A DNA stretch of 64,000 nucleotides from the NCBI RefSeq assembly GCF_030813415.1, contig NZ_JAUSUF010000007.1, positions 1 to 64,000 of the forward strand, read 5' to 3'. This DNA is from Eubacterium multiforme. GTDB lineage: Bacteria; Bacillota; Clostridia; Clostridiales; Clostridiaceae. Shown here in pieces: positions 38,865 through 48,027 of this stretch. The first letter of the stretch is position 1, and each line of letters begins with the position of its first letter. Made by a program: the position numbers and the translations under genes. Under the pieces are notes generated by a model. That model was not told where the DNA came from. It did no database searches and saw only the letters and a list, made by a program, of their open reading frames with translations.

Positions 38865-39518
38865 ATGAACTTTATAAATAAATTCATAGATATAATTTTA
38901 CATTTGGACAAGTATCTTGGAGTATTAATAAATAATTATGGCATATGGGTTTATGTAATATTATTCTTGATAATATTATTAGAAACTGGATTAGTTGTAA
39001 CACCATTTTTACCAGGAGATTCAATAATATTTGCATCAGCTACCTTTGCAGCATTAGGAGCTTTAAATATTTTTGTTGTAATGATAGCTCTTACTTTTGC
39101 AGCTATAATTGGTGATACTATGAACTACAATATTGGAAAGTATCTTGGAAGGAGATTACTTGAAAAGAAGGATTCAAGATTTATAAAGAAAGAATATATA
39201 GATAAAACCAATGAATATTATGATAAATATGGGGGCAAAACTATTGTAATAGCAAGGTTTGTTCCTATAGTTCGTACCTTTGCACCTTTTGTGGCAGGAA
39301 TAGGTTCTATGAAATATAAAGAATTTATATCTTATAATGCATTAGGGGGAACTCTTTGGGTATTTTTAATATCTATTTTAGGATACTTCTTTGGAAATAT
39401 TCCTGTTGTAGCAAATAATTTTTCTATAGTTATAATAGGTATAATAATAGTATCAATTCTTCCAGCTTTAATTGGAGTATTTAAAGGAAAGAAATCCTCT
39501 AGTGAAAGTATAGAATAG
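38865..39518 (+). CDS. DedA-family membrane protein
   Basis: A 217-residue DedA/SNARE-associated protein with four to five membrane segments. Conserved blocks are ETGLVVTPFLPGDS near residue 41 and the arginine motif RFVPIVRTFAPFVAGIG near 127. DedA proteins include transporters that return undecaprenyl phosphate across the membrane. Its position beside the BcrC-like phosphatase supports a shared role in lipid-carrier recycling (inference). Confidence 0.9.
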   Translation: MNFINKFIDIILHLDKYLGVLINNYGIWVYVILFLIILLETGLVVTPFLPGDSIIFASATFAALGALNIFVVMIALTFAAIIGDTMNYNIGKYLGRRLLEKKDSRFIKKEYIDKTNEYYDKYGGKTIVIARFVPIVRTFAPFVAGIGSMKYKEFISYNALGGTLWVFLISILGYFFGNIPVVANNFSIVIIGIIIVSILPALIGVFKGKKSSSESIE

Positions 39519-39530
39519 CTACTAATAATT

Positions 39531-39577
39531 AGTACAGGTGGTATATTTTTATATACCACTTGTACTATATTTTTTTA
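39531..39577 (+). terminator. Terminator after the DedA gene
   Basis: The stem AGTACAGGTGGTATA / TATACCACTTGTACT around TTTTTA is followed by ATATTTTTTT. Confidence 0.9.
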
Positions 39578-39730
39578 AAGATATCTTACATTATAATAAT
39601 TGTTTAATATGATTAAATGATATATAATTTCATTATATATAGAAGTATTGTTTTGCTAAGATTTATATGAATTTATATAGATTTTTTAGACAATAATACA
39701 TAATAGGTCTAAATTGAAAGGAGAATTTAT

Positions 39731-40255
39731 ATGAAAAATCCAATAGTAACAATTGAAATGGAAAATGGGGGAGTTATAAAAGCTGAATTATATCCAGAAA
39801 TAGCTCCAAATACAGTTGATAATTTTATACATTTAATAAACATGGGATTTTATGATGATTTAATATTCCATAGAGTAATTCCAGGATTTATGATTCAAGG
39901 AGGATGTCCAGAAGGAACAGGAATGGGTGGTCCTGGATATGCAATAAAGGGAGAATTTTCAAGAAATGGCTTCAAAAATGATTTAAGACATACAAAAGGT
40001 GTTTTATCAATGGCTAGAGCAATGCATCCAGATTCAGCAGGAAGTCAATTCTTTATAATGGTTGCAGATGCACCACATTTAGATGGACAATATGCTTCTT
40101 TTGGTAAAGTAATTGAAGGTATGGAAGTTGCAGATAAGATAGTTAAAGAGCCAAGAGATCGTGGAGATAGACCATATGAAGATCAAAGAATTAAAAAGGT
40201 TACTGTAGATTTAGGTGACTATTTAGCAAAAGAACCAAAAATATTAGAAGATTAA
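39731..40255 (+). CDS. Cyclophilin-type peptidyl-prolyl isomerase
   Basis: A 174-residue cyclophilin without signal peptide, so cytoplasmic. The active-site block FHRVIPGFMIQGG near residue 55 and GSQFFIM near 102 are complete. It catalyses proline isomerisation during folding. The RBS is AAAGGAG. It lies 13 bp before the DUF3783 gene, probably in one transcript with it and the XRE-type regulator. Confidence 0.94.
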   Translation: MKNPIVTIEMENGGVIKAELYPEIAPNTVDNFIHLINMGFYDDLIFHRVIPGFMIQGGCPEGTGMGGPGYAIKGEFSRNGFKNDLRHTKGVLSMARAMHPDSAGSQFFIMVADAPHLDGQYASFGKVIEGMEVADKIVKEPRDRGDRPYEDQRIKKVTVDLGDYLAKEPKILED

Positions 40256-40268
40256 GAGGTGATCTAAG

Positions 40269-40631
40269 ATGAGTAATAAATCATTATTAGTACATGGCTT
40301 ATCAAAGGATGAAATAAATTCATTAAGATTATTATCAAAGGTTATAGAAATAACACCAGAAATGGTAGAATTAAAAATTAAAGAAATAGCTGAGGGTAAA
40401 AATGTTTCTGATGTTGAAGGAATTATTGAAATGCCAAATGAAAAGGCAATATTATTTAATGGTTTTTCCGATAAAGAAGTTCAAGTTCTAGTAAAGAAAA
40501 TAAGAAGTGCTGTAAAAGGTGGAGTTCTTGCAGTAGTAACGCCAATATCATGTAATTGGTCATTTAAATATTTACTTACTCATCTTTTAGAGGAAAGAGA
40601 ATGGTATAAGAAACAACAAAAAGGAGAGTAA
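40269..40631 (+). CDS. DUF3783 protein
   Basis: A 120-residue protein resembling DUF3783. The motif ILFNGFSDKEVQVLVKKIR near residue 61 and the later VVTPISCNWSFKYLLTHLLEEREWY are its most conserved-looking parts. The start has GAGGTG. Function unknown. It is followed 6 bp later by the S24-fold regulator. Confidence 0.75.
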   Translation: MSNKSLLVHGLSKDEINSLRLLSKVIEITPEMVELKIKEIAEGKNVSDVEGIIEMPNEKAILFNGFSDKEVQVLVKKIRSAVKGGVLAVVTPISCNWSFKYLLTHLLEEREWYKKQQKGE

Positions 40632-40637
40632 TAAGTT

Positions 40638-41315
40638 TTGAGTAGAGTTGGAGATAGAATAAAGGAAGCTAGACTTAAAGCTAATATGCCTCAAAAAGCA
40701 TTAGCTAAAAAGCTTGGAGTTTCTGAAAAGTATATAAATGAAGTTGAACTTGGAAGAAAGATTGCACAAGAAAGCTTTATTAATAAAGTTTCAAAAGTTT
40801 TAAATACTGATTTAAATGATATTAGCATGGTAGCTACAGACGAAGAATTAATGGAAGAGAAGAAATCCTTTAGAGAAGTTAATTCTACTTCTAAGAAAAA
40901 TAATAAATCTAATGATGTTTGGGAAAATGCATTTTCTTCAGTTTTAAAAAATGTTCCTATATATGATTACAGTTTAAAAAATATAAAGGGACACAAGGAA
41001 TTACCTATTCATTCTAATAAGATAGAAGGATATAACCAAGATAAGGTTTTATACATTGAGGTTTCTGATGATGAGATGAGTGGATTTAGAATGCTAAAGG
41101 GAGATTTAGTATTTGGTCACTTAGTTACAGAGCTTAATCAAAATGGATTTTATTTAGTAGAGTATAAGGGAGAAACTAAAATAAGAGAAATTAGAAGATT
41201 AGATAACTCAAAAGCTTTACTTATGAATAACAGAGGAAGTCTTATGACTGAAACTGTTGAAGTTAGAAACATTAAAGTAATAGCAAAATTAGATAGAATA
41301 GAAATTAAACTTTAA
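40638..41315 (+). CDS. XRE-type HTH regulator with degenerate S24 (LexA-like) C-terminal domain
   Basis: A 225-residue protein. The N-terminal HTH (about 5-60; MPQKALAKKLGVSEKYINEVE) is followed by a linker and a C-terminal half in the LexA/S24 fold: VSDDEMSGFRMLKGDLVFG aligns with the usual GDSM...GD motif, but Glu stands where the nucleophilic Ser should be. Self-cleavage is therefore unlikely, and the fold may serve for dimerisation or sensing. The TTG start follows AAAGGAGAG. It is co-transcribed with the DUF3783 and cyclophilin genes. Confidence 0.75.
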   Translation: MSRVGDRIKEARLKANMPQKALAKKLGVSEKYINEVELGRKIAQESFINKVSKVLNTDLNDISMVATDEELMEEKKSFREVNSTSKKNNKSNDVWENAFSSVLKNVPIYDYSLKNIKGHKELPIHSNKIEGYNQDKVLYIEVSDDEMSGFRMLKGDLVFGHLVTELNQNGFYLVEYKGETKIREIRRLDNSKALLMNNRGSLMTETVEVRNIKVIAKLDRIEIKL

Positions 41316-41423
41316 TTTAAGTTTATGTTTTTATTAAGTGTTGATTTTAGAGTAGCAAAGTTATATCTGAAATCAAAACTAGTTTAAAATATAGCTTAAT
41401 TTAAAAGTTTATATTTAGTAGGA

Positions 41424-41455
41424 AAAGAGCCATAGGTAACTTGGCTCTTTTTTTG
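41424..41455 (+). terminator. Terminator before csp
   Basis: The stem AAAGAGCCA / TGGCTCTTT with a short loop is followed by TTTT. It isolates the germination genes from the upstream operon. Confidence 0.88.
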
Positions 41456-41472
41456 TTTTCAAAAAATAATTA

Positions 41473-41504
41473 GTTTATCAAAAAAATATCTGATTTCATA
41501 CAAT
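41473..41504 (+). promoter_or_regulatory. Candidate sigma-E sporulation promoter of the csp gene
   Basis: CATACAAT (41497-41504) is an exact sigma-E -10 element, about 38 bp before the TTG start. The -35 match (GTTTATCA at 41473) is weak. Mother-cell expression agrees with what is known for clostridial csp genes. Confidence 0.55.
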
Positions 41505-41541
41505 GGTTATAGTATAGAAATAAATTAGAGGTGAATTAAAT

Positions 41542-44500
41542 TTGAAAAATAAGTTAGATACTTATTTGAAACTATATAGAGCTTTGACAAAAGATACTTT
41601 AAATAAATTAAATTTTTTTAAGGGAGAAATGGTTGATGGACAAAATTTCATAGAGGTTGTAATAATAAGTGGGGATAATGTGGATAACATTGCACAAACT
41701 GTGGATAACTTAGGGGGTAAGTATGAGAATTTGGGATATGGATATGGAATAGTAAAGATATCTGTGGATAAACTTTCCCAGTTAGAAATGGTAGATACAA
41801 TACAATATATTGAATTACCAAAGTCATTATATATTTCAGATGCAAGTAGTAATAGAGCAGCTTGTGTTCAAACTGCACAAAGTAGTTATGATGTAAATGG
41901 AAGTGGAGTTTTAGTAGGATTTATAGATACAGGAATAGATTATTTACATCAGGCTTTTAGAAATGATGATGGAACTACAAGAATTGAATATATTTATGAT
42001 TTAAGTTTAGGAGGAACTGTATATAACAAAGAACAAATAAATAATGCTATAAAAAATGAAAATCCTTATAGCATAGTTCCATCAAATGATTTAATTGAAC
42101 ATGGAACTCATGTTGCAGGGATAGCTTGTGCTGGTGGGAAAATACCTATTTCAAATTATGGAGTAGCACCAAAAGCTTCAATTATAATGGTAAAAGCAAA
42201 TAGAGGAAGATTTGCCCTTAGTACTCAAATAATGAGAGGACTTAAATTTTTAGTTGATAAGAGTAAAGAACTTAAAATGCCATTAGTTGTAAATATTAGT
42301 TTAAGCACTAATGATGGAGCTCATAATGGAACCTCTCTTTTAGAAAAGTATATAAGCACAGTATGTGATTTAGAAAGGATAACTGTTGTCATAGCTGCAG
42401 GTAATGAGGGAGATGCTTCACATCATGTAGGAGGAACTTTAAGAGATGTACAAACTATATCAATAAATATTGCAGATGATGAACCTTCTGTTGAACTTGC
42501 CTTTTATCATGATATTTTATCAGAGGTAAGTGTTCAAATTACAAATCCGACAGGAAAAATAAGTGGAGAAACAAAAATAAAGGAGGGATTTAATGAAGTA
42601 AATTTAGATGGAGATAGAATAATATTTTATATGTCAGGGCCTAAACCTTTTGATTTGTTAGGAGAAGTTATAATAGCTTTTATAGCAGGAGATAATTATT
42701 TAGTAACTGGAGAGTGGAAAATAAAAATAAGTTCATTAAACAATTATAGAGGAAATTATAATATTTGGATGCCTGTAACTGAAGGGTTAAATAAGGATAC
42801 AAAATTTTTAAGGCCAACTCTTTTTAATACATTAGGAATACCTGCAACTGTTAATAATGTTATATCTGTTGGAAGTTATAATTATGTAACTAATACAATA
42901 TCAAGTTTTAGTGGAAGAGGAAAAGTTGGAGATGAAAGTAATATTAAGCCAGATTTAATAGCACCAGGGGAAGGGATAATAGCGCCAGTTCCTTATAATA
43001 GTTTTGACTCAAAAACAGGAACTTCTATGGCAGCTCCTCATATAACTGGAATAGCTGCATTATTTATGGAGTGGGGAATAGTAAAAGGAAATGATAAATT
43101 TTTATATGGTGAAAGGCTTAAAAGTTATCTTATACAAGGAGCTAAAAGAGATAGACCTAGTGTAACTTATCCAAATGCATTATGGGGTTATGGAACAGTA
43201 TGTGCCTATAATTCTTTTGAAGTATTAAGAAATATTCTTAACTTACCTAGAAAGGATAGACAAGTTATGAATATTAGAAAAATAATTGAATATTCAGGAG
43301 ATGTTAAAGCTGGGTTAGCTAATTATCCTAATGTAGAACTAATAATTTTAGATGAAAATTTTGCAGTTATAAATGCTCCAGAAAATGAAATAGATAAAAT
43401 AGTAAAGGATGTACCTCAAATTGTATTTGCTGAAGCTTCTCCAGTTTATACATTAAATGAAATTTCTCCAATAGACGCATCTGGAGCTCCACTTTTTCAT
43501 GATAATCCATACCTTTCTTTAAATGGAAGAGGTGTAGTAGTTGGACTTATAGATACAGGAATAGATTATATGAGCGAAGAATTTAGACGAGAGGATGATA
43601 CAACAAGAATAATATCAATTTGGGATCAAACTTTTGGAGAAGGAGGAGAATCTAGTGTAGCTAAATATGGAAGTGTATTTTCAGAAAGCCAGATAAATAA
43701 TGCAATAAATACATCTTTATCGGGAGGAGATCCATATTCTGTAGTAAATAGTAGAGATGAAATAGGACATGGAACTATGGTTGCTGGATTAGTTGGAGGT
43801 CGAGGAAAAAATCCAAATTTTTTAGGGGCAGCTCCAGATTGTGATTTTATTGTAGTTAAGCTTAAGGAGGCATCAGAAAGATATTTAAGAAACTTTGGTA
43901 TAACTACTCCTGGAGTTGGAAGGTATGGCAATGTAGATATTGTACTTGCTATTAGATATATATTAGATGAAGCAAAAAGATTAAATAGACCATTAGTTTT
44001 GTATATACCTCTTGGAACAAATGTTGGTGCCCATGATGGAAGTTCTGTAGTTGAAAGATTTATAGATGATGTATCAAAAAGAAGAGGATTAGTTGTTGTA
44101 GCGTGTACAGGAAATGAAGGAGATTCAGACACTCATACAACAGGAATTATTTCTAAAAATGGTGATATTAAAACTATAGAACTTAGAGTTTCTAATACTC
44201 AAACTGATTTGTTTTTTGAAATATGGTGTAGAAGACCTGATAAAGTTTCCTTATCTATAGTTTCTCCTTCAGGAGAAATAATAAATAGAATACCAGCTAA
44301 ATTAAAGCAAGCAGAAGAAATTAAATTTGTTTTTGAAGGAACAAGAATGTTTGTAGAATATTTTATTCCAGAAGAAATAACAGGAGATGAATTAATAAGA
44401 ATTAGAGCTAATAATTTAAAAGAAGGAATATGGCAATTTAATCTTATAGGAGATTATATAGTAGATGGAAGATATGATGCTTGGATTCCACAAAGAGAAT

Positions 44501-45015
44501 TATTACAAGGAGACACTAAGTTTTTAAATTCAAGTCAATATACTACTTTAATGCTACCATCAACAGCTGAAAGAGCAATAGTTGCAGCTTATTATAATCA
44601 AAATAACAATGCAACTGTAGGTAAATCAGGAAGAGGATTTACAAGAGATAATAGAATAAAACCAAATGTTGTAGCTGGAGGAATTAATGCTGTTGTAATG
44701 ACTCCAGGAGGTGGAAGCAAAGTAGCTTCAGGAGCATCAATTGCTGGTGCTGTTTTAGCTGGATGCTGCGTGTTACTTCTTCAATGGGGAATTGTAGATG
44801 ATAATGATCCAACTATGTATTCTATAAAAATGCAAACTTATATAATTAGGGGAACTGAAAAAAGAGAGGGAGATGTATATCCAAATAGAGAATGGGGATA
44901 TGGAATATTAAGTATGCAGGGAATCTTTAATAATATAAGGGCTAGAGGCTTTAAGGATTATAGATATGATGAATTTTATAGAGAGGATTTATTTATAAGA
45001 AAGCCTATTAAATAA
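41542..45015 (+). CDS. Fused two-domain germination protease, Csp (CspBA-like)
   Basis: A 1157-residue protein with two subtilisin-like halves (about 1-575 and 576-1157), each with its own prodomain-like segment. The first has a complete triad: Asp in GFIDTGIDY, His in EHGTHVAGIA, Ser in GTSMAAPH, and the oxyanion Asn in AAGNEGD. The second keeps Asp (GLIDTGIDY), His (GHGTMVAG) and GNEGD, but its serine motif is altered to SGASIAGAV, losing the conserved Thr and Pro. Csp proteases activate pro-SleC during spore germination. C. perfringens has separate csp genes and C. difficile a CspBA fusion, so this fusion is notable. The TTG start follows AGAGGTG. Confidence 0.88.
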   Translation: MKNKLDTYLKLYRALTKDTLNKLNFFKGEMVDGQNFIEVVIISGDNVDNIAQTVDNLGGKYENLGYGYGIVKISVDKLSQLEMVDTIQYIELPKSLYISDASSNRAACVQTAQSSYDVNGSGVLVGFIDTGIDYLHQAFRNDDGTTRIEYIYDLSLGGTVYNKEQINNAIKNENPYSIVPSNDLIEHGTHVAGIACAGGKIPISNYGVAPKASIIMVKANRGRFALSTQIMRGLKFLVDKSKELKMPLVVNISLSTNDGAHNGTSLLEKYISTVCDLERITVVIAAGNEGDASHHVGGTLRDVQTISINIADDEPSVELAFYHDILSEVSVQITNPTGKISGETKIKEGFNEVNLDGDRIIFYMSGPKPFDLLGEVIIAFIAGDNYLVTGEWKIKISSLNNYRGNYNIWMPVTEGLNKDTKFLRPTLFNTLGIPATVNNVISVGSYNYVTNTISSFSGRGKVGDESNIKPDLIAPGEGIIAPVPYNSFDSKTGTSMAAPHITGIAALFMEWGIVKGNDKFLYGERLKSYLIQGAKRDRPSVTYPNALWGYGTVCAYNSFEVLRNILNLPRKDRQVMNIRKIIEYSGDVKAGLANYPNVELIILDENFAVINAPENEIDKIVKDVPQIVFAEASPVYTLNEISPIDASGAPLFHDNPYLSLNGRGVVVGLIDTGIDYMSEEFRREDDTTRIISIWDQTFGEGGESSVAKYGSVFSESQINNAINTSLSGGDPYSVVNSRDEIGHGTMVAGLVGGRGKNPNFLGAAPDCDFIVVKLKEASERYLRNFGITTPGVGRYGNVDIVLAIRYILDEAKRLNRPLVLYIPLGTNVGAHDGSSVVERFIDDVSKRRGLVVVACTGNEGDSDTHTTGIISKNGDIKTIELRVSNTQTDLFFEIWCRRPDKVSLSIVSPSGEIINRIPAKLKQAEEIKFVFEGTRMFVEYFIPEEITGDELIRIRANNLKEGIWQFNLIGDYIVDGRYDAWIPQRELLQGDTKFLNSSQYTTLMLPSTAERAIVAAYYNQNNNATVGKSGRGFTRDNRIKPNVVAGGINAVVMTPGGGSKVASGASIAGAVLAGCCVLLLQWGIVDDNDPTMYSIKMQTYIIRGTEKREGDVYPNREWGYGILSMQGIFNNIRARGFKDYRYDEFYREDLFIRKPIK

Positions 45016-45019
45016 TTTC

Positions 45020-45047
45020 ACCAATAAAGTAATATATGCATAAGCTA
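45020..45047 (+). promoter_or_regulatory. Candidate sigma-E/sigma-K promoter of sleC
   Basis: AC (45020), 17 bases, then CATAAGCTA (45039-45047) fits the mother-cell pattern AC-N17-CATANNNTA. It lies in the 61-bp gap before sleC, 30 bp ahead of the ATG, so sleC may have its own late promoter. Confidence 0.5.
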
Positions 45048-45076
45048 TTTATGAAAGAAATAATAAGGAGTCTTTA

Positions 45077-46312
45077 ATGGCTGATAAAGGAAGATTAAAA
45101 ATTCAATGTTTTAGTGGAGATGATTATATTCCAGTAGAAGGATGCAGAGCAACTATAATTCCTAGAGAAGGAACTGAAACGCAAGTTGAACTTAAAACAG
45201 ATTCTTCTGGACTTACACAAACTATAGAATTAGATGCTCCACCACTAGAAAATTCACAAAAGCCTAGTGATAAATTACCTTATAGTTTATGTGATATTAG
45301 AGTAGAAAGAGATGGTTTTCAACCTTTTGTTGTTAATGGTTGTCAAATATTTCCCGTAGAAACTGCATATCAAAAATGTAATTTAACAGAATCTAATCCA
45401 TCAAGAAGTAGTAGAGCCGAAGTTATAGATATACCACCAAATAGGTTGGTTGGAGATTTTCCAAGAAAAATACCTGAAGAAGTGGATAAGCCTCTACCAG
45501 CACCTTCTAGTGGAGTAGTATTACCAAAACCTGTAGTTCCAGAATATATTATAGTTCATGAAGGTGGACCAAATTCACCAGGACAAAATCACAGAGTTTT
45601 ATATAAAGATTATATTAAAAATGTTGCCTCAAGTGAGATATTTTCTACTTGGTCACAAAGTACAATAACTGCTAATGTTTTTTGTATAATATCATTTACT
45701 TTAAATAGAATTTATACAGAATGGTATAGATCAAAAGGTAAAAATTTTGATATTACTAATTCAACTGCCTACGATCATGCTTTTAATTTTGGAAGAAATA
45801 TTTATGAAAATATAAGTAATATTGTAGATGAAGTATTTTCAACTTATGTAAGAAGAATAGGAAGAAAACAGCCACTTTTAACTCAATATTGTGATGGTAA
45901 AAATGTTATATGTCCTGAATGGCTTAGTCAGTGGGGAAGTAAAGCCCTTGGAGATGAAGGTAGAGTACCATTTGATATATTAACATACTACTATGGAAAT
46001 AATATTGAACTTACAACAGCTGAAATTGTAAAAGGTAGTCCAAAGTCCTATCCAGGATATGATTTAACAATAGGATCAAGGGGAGAACCAGTAAGAGTAA
46101 CTCAAGAATATTTAAATCGGATTGCTAAAAATTATCCATTAATACCTAAGGTTGCTATTGATGGTATATATGGAGCAAAGACAGCAGAGCAGGTAAAAGT
46201 ATTTCAAGGAATATTTGGATTACCACAAACAGGAGTAGTGGATTATAAAACTTGGTATAAAATTTCAGAAATATATGTTGGGGTAACTAAAATAGCAGAA
46301 CTTAAGCAATAA
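45077..46312 (+). CDS. sleC: Spore cortex-lytic enzyme SleC
   Basis: A 411-residue SleC precursor. An N-terminal pro-region (about 1-120) precedes a SpoIID/LytB-like catalytic region (about 155-330, with NSTAYDHAF and YCDGKNVICPEWLSQWGS), and a C-terminal peptidoglycan-binding domain (about 335-405; IDGIYGAKTAEQVKVFQGIFGLPQTG split by family spacing). It degrades cortex muropeptides after cleavage by Csp. It lies right behind its predicted activating protease. The RBS AAGGAG is well placed. Confidence 0.93.
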   Translation: MADKGRLKIQCFSGDDYIPVEGCRATIIPREGTETQVELKTDSSGLTQTIELDAPPLENSQKPSDKLPYSLCDIRVERDGFQPFVVNGCQIFPVETAYQKCNLTESNPSRSSRAEVIDIPPNRLVGDFPRKIPEEVDKPLPAPSSGVVLPKPVVPEYIIVHEGGPNSPGQNHRVLYKDYIKNVASSEIFSTWSQSTITANVFCIISFTLNRIYTEWYRSKGKNFDITNSTAYDHAFNFGRNIYENISNIVDEVFSTYVRRIGRKQPLLTQYCDGKNVICPEWLSQWGSKALGDEGRVPFDILTYYYGNNIELTTAEIVKGSPKSYPGYDLTIGSRGEPVRVTQEYLNRIAKNYPLIPKVAIDGIYGAKTAEQVKVFQGIFGLPQTGVVDYKTWYKISEIYVGVTKIAELKQ

Positions 46313-46657
46313 AAATATATGTAAACAAAATATGTTTTATATTAAAAATTAGTAAATGTGTAAAATTTATATATAAAATAGAAATTAGTAAATAGTTTAA
46401 AATTTTTTAAATAGGCTTATGTTTAAACTAGTGCTGATTTTAGATAGAACTTCAAGATAATTTTAATAAGTAATCAGAGAGCTTAATTAATATAAAAAAT
46501 AATAGTATTAAAGGCTTTTTCTTTAAGTATAAAGTTAAAAGCCTTAGCTATTATTTTGAAATATACAATAGATTGAGAAGTTAAATAGGTCTTAGGTGAT
46601 ATTTAAAATCTATACTTTCATAAAATGTAATTTTAAATATAAATAGAAGGTGTTTTT
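46313..46657 (+). other. Intergenic region with a long hairpin terminator after sleC
   Basis: No gene is supported in this 345-bp gap. At 46497-46557 a long stem (AATAATAGTATTAAAGGCTTTT against AAAAGCCTTAGCTATTATT) with a 17-base loop ends in TTTT and likely terminates the csp-sleC transcript. The rest is AT-rich; the segment near 46430 (AGTGCTGATTTTAGA) resembles one after the XRE regulator near 41337. Confidence 0.65.
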
Positions 46658-47953
46658 TTGAATAATACAAAGGATGTAGAAGAGATTATAAATCTTAGAA
46701 GAGAATTTCATAAATGCCCAGAAGTTGGGTGGACTGAAATGGAAACAACAATTAAAATAATTGAATATCTAAAAAGTTTTAATTTAGATGTAATTTATGG
46801 GAAAAGTATTCATAGTGTAAGAAGAGGGCTTCCTAAGGATGAATATATAAAGGCACATAAAGAAAATCTAATAAAAAATAATAGGATAAAGTATAGTGAA
46901 GAATATAAAGATATTTTTGAAGGATACACTGGAGCAATAGGCATATTAGATACTAAGAGAAATGGCAAAAATACTATACTAAGATTTGATATAGATGGAA
47001 TAGGGATTAGAGAAACTAACAGTAGTTATCATATTCCTAACAAAGAAAATTTTAGATCATATAATGATAATGTAATGCATGCTTGTGGACATGACTCTCA
47101 TATAGCTATTGGGTTAATAGTTTCAAAAAAATTAAGTGAGTATAGGGATAAACTTAGTGGTAAGATATATTTTATTTTTCAGCCAGCAGAAGAAGGAGTA
47201 AGAGGTGCAAGTAGCATTTTAAATAGTAAAATAGGTAAAGAGATTTTTTCAAAGGTTGATTATTTTATTTCTTCCCATATTGGATTTATGGCAAAGGATA
47301 ATGAAATAGTTTGTTTAACAGAAAAGTTTTTAGGAACTTCTAAGTTAGATGTAAAGTTTTTAGGGAAGGCTTCCCATGCAGGCTCTGAACCTGAAAAAGG
47401 TAAAAATGCATTATTAGGAGCATGTAATTGCACATTGAATTTACATACACTTACCCAATTTAGTGAGGGAGTAAGTAGAATAAATGTAGGTATTTTAAAT
47501 GGTGGAACATCAAGAAATATTATTCCTAGTGAGGCATCACTAAAGCTTGAAGTTAGATCAGATAAAGAGGAAATACTTAATGAATTAATAGAAAAATCCA
47601 AAAATATGATAAAAGGTTCTGCAATTATGTATGATTTAACTTATAATATTGAAGAAGTGGGCTTTGCTAGTTGCTATAAGTTAGGTAATGAAGAGTTTGC
47701 AAAGGATATAAAAAGAATAATAAAGAATCTAGGATTAAAATTAATTTTTAGGGAAGATTTTGGGGCATCAGAAGATGTAACTTGTATGCTTAAGGCTACA
47801 GAAGATAATAATGGTAAGGCAATATATATGATAATTGGAACAAATAGAACTGATGCACATCACAGTGAAGCCTTTGATATAAATGAGGAAAATCTTATAA
47901 ATGGACTTAATGTTTATTTTGAGATTTTAAAAGATATAAATAAAATTAATTAG
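46658..47953 (+). CDS. M20-family amidohydrolase/peptidase
   Basis: A 431-residue zinc amidohydrolase of the M20D (AbgB/HipO/IAA-amidase) type. Metal-binding residues appear in HACGHDSHIAIG near residue 146 and FQPAEEGVRGAS near 178; the lid dimerisation domain follows around 230-340. It also has an N-terminal insertion (about 45-90, SIHSVRRGLPKDEYIKAHKE) not common in short M20D enzymes, resembling aminobenzoyl-glutamate hydrolase subunits. TTG start after AGAAGGTG. Substrate unknown. Confidence 0.87.
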   Translation: MNNTKDVEEIINLRREFHKCPEVGWTEMETTIKIIEYLKSFNLDVIYGKSIHSVRRGLPKDEYIKAHKENLIKNNRIKYSEEYKDIFEGYTGAIGILDTKRNGKNTILRFDIDGIGIRETNSSYHIPNKENFRSYNDNVMHACGHDSHIAIGLIVSKKLSEYRDKLSGKIYFIFQPAEEGVRGASSILNSKIGKEIFSKVDYFISSHIGFMAKDNEIVCLTEKFLGTSKLDVKFLGKASHAGSEPEKGKNALLGACNCTLNLHTLTQFSEGVSRINVGILNGGTSRNIIPSEASLKLEVRSDKEEILNELIEKSKNMIKGSAIMYDLTYNIEEVGFASCYKLGNEEFAKDIKRIIKNLGLKLIFREDFGASEDVTCMLKATEDNNGKAIYMIIGTNRTDAHHSEAFDINEENLINGLNVYFEILKDINKIN

Positions 47954-47977
47954 AAAAATTATATATTAAAAAGTTTT

Positions 47978-48027
47978 AGACTATATCAGAGTGGATTTTA
48001 AATCACTAGGATATAGTCTATTTTTTA
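47978..48027. terminator. Bidirectional terminator between convergent genes
   Basis: The outer stem AGACTATATC / GATATAGTCT, extended by a TGGATTTTAAATCA inner palindrome, is flanked by A-rich and T-rich stretches. It lies between the M20 gene and the minus-strand transporter. Confidence 0.8.

Noticed and set aside
43626..44132. Open frame of 168 codons on the minus strand inside the csp gene
   Set aside because: It lies wholly within a conserved gene on the other strand, has no good ribosome site and resembles no protein. Other long antisense frames, such as 18839-19357 in carB and 26989-27528 in kdgK/ugl, were rejected for the same reason.
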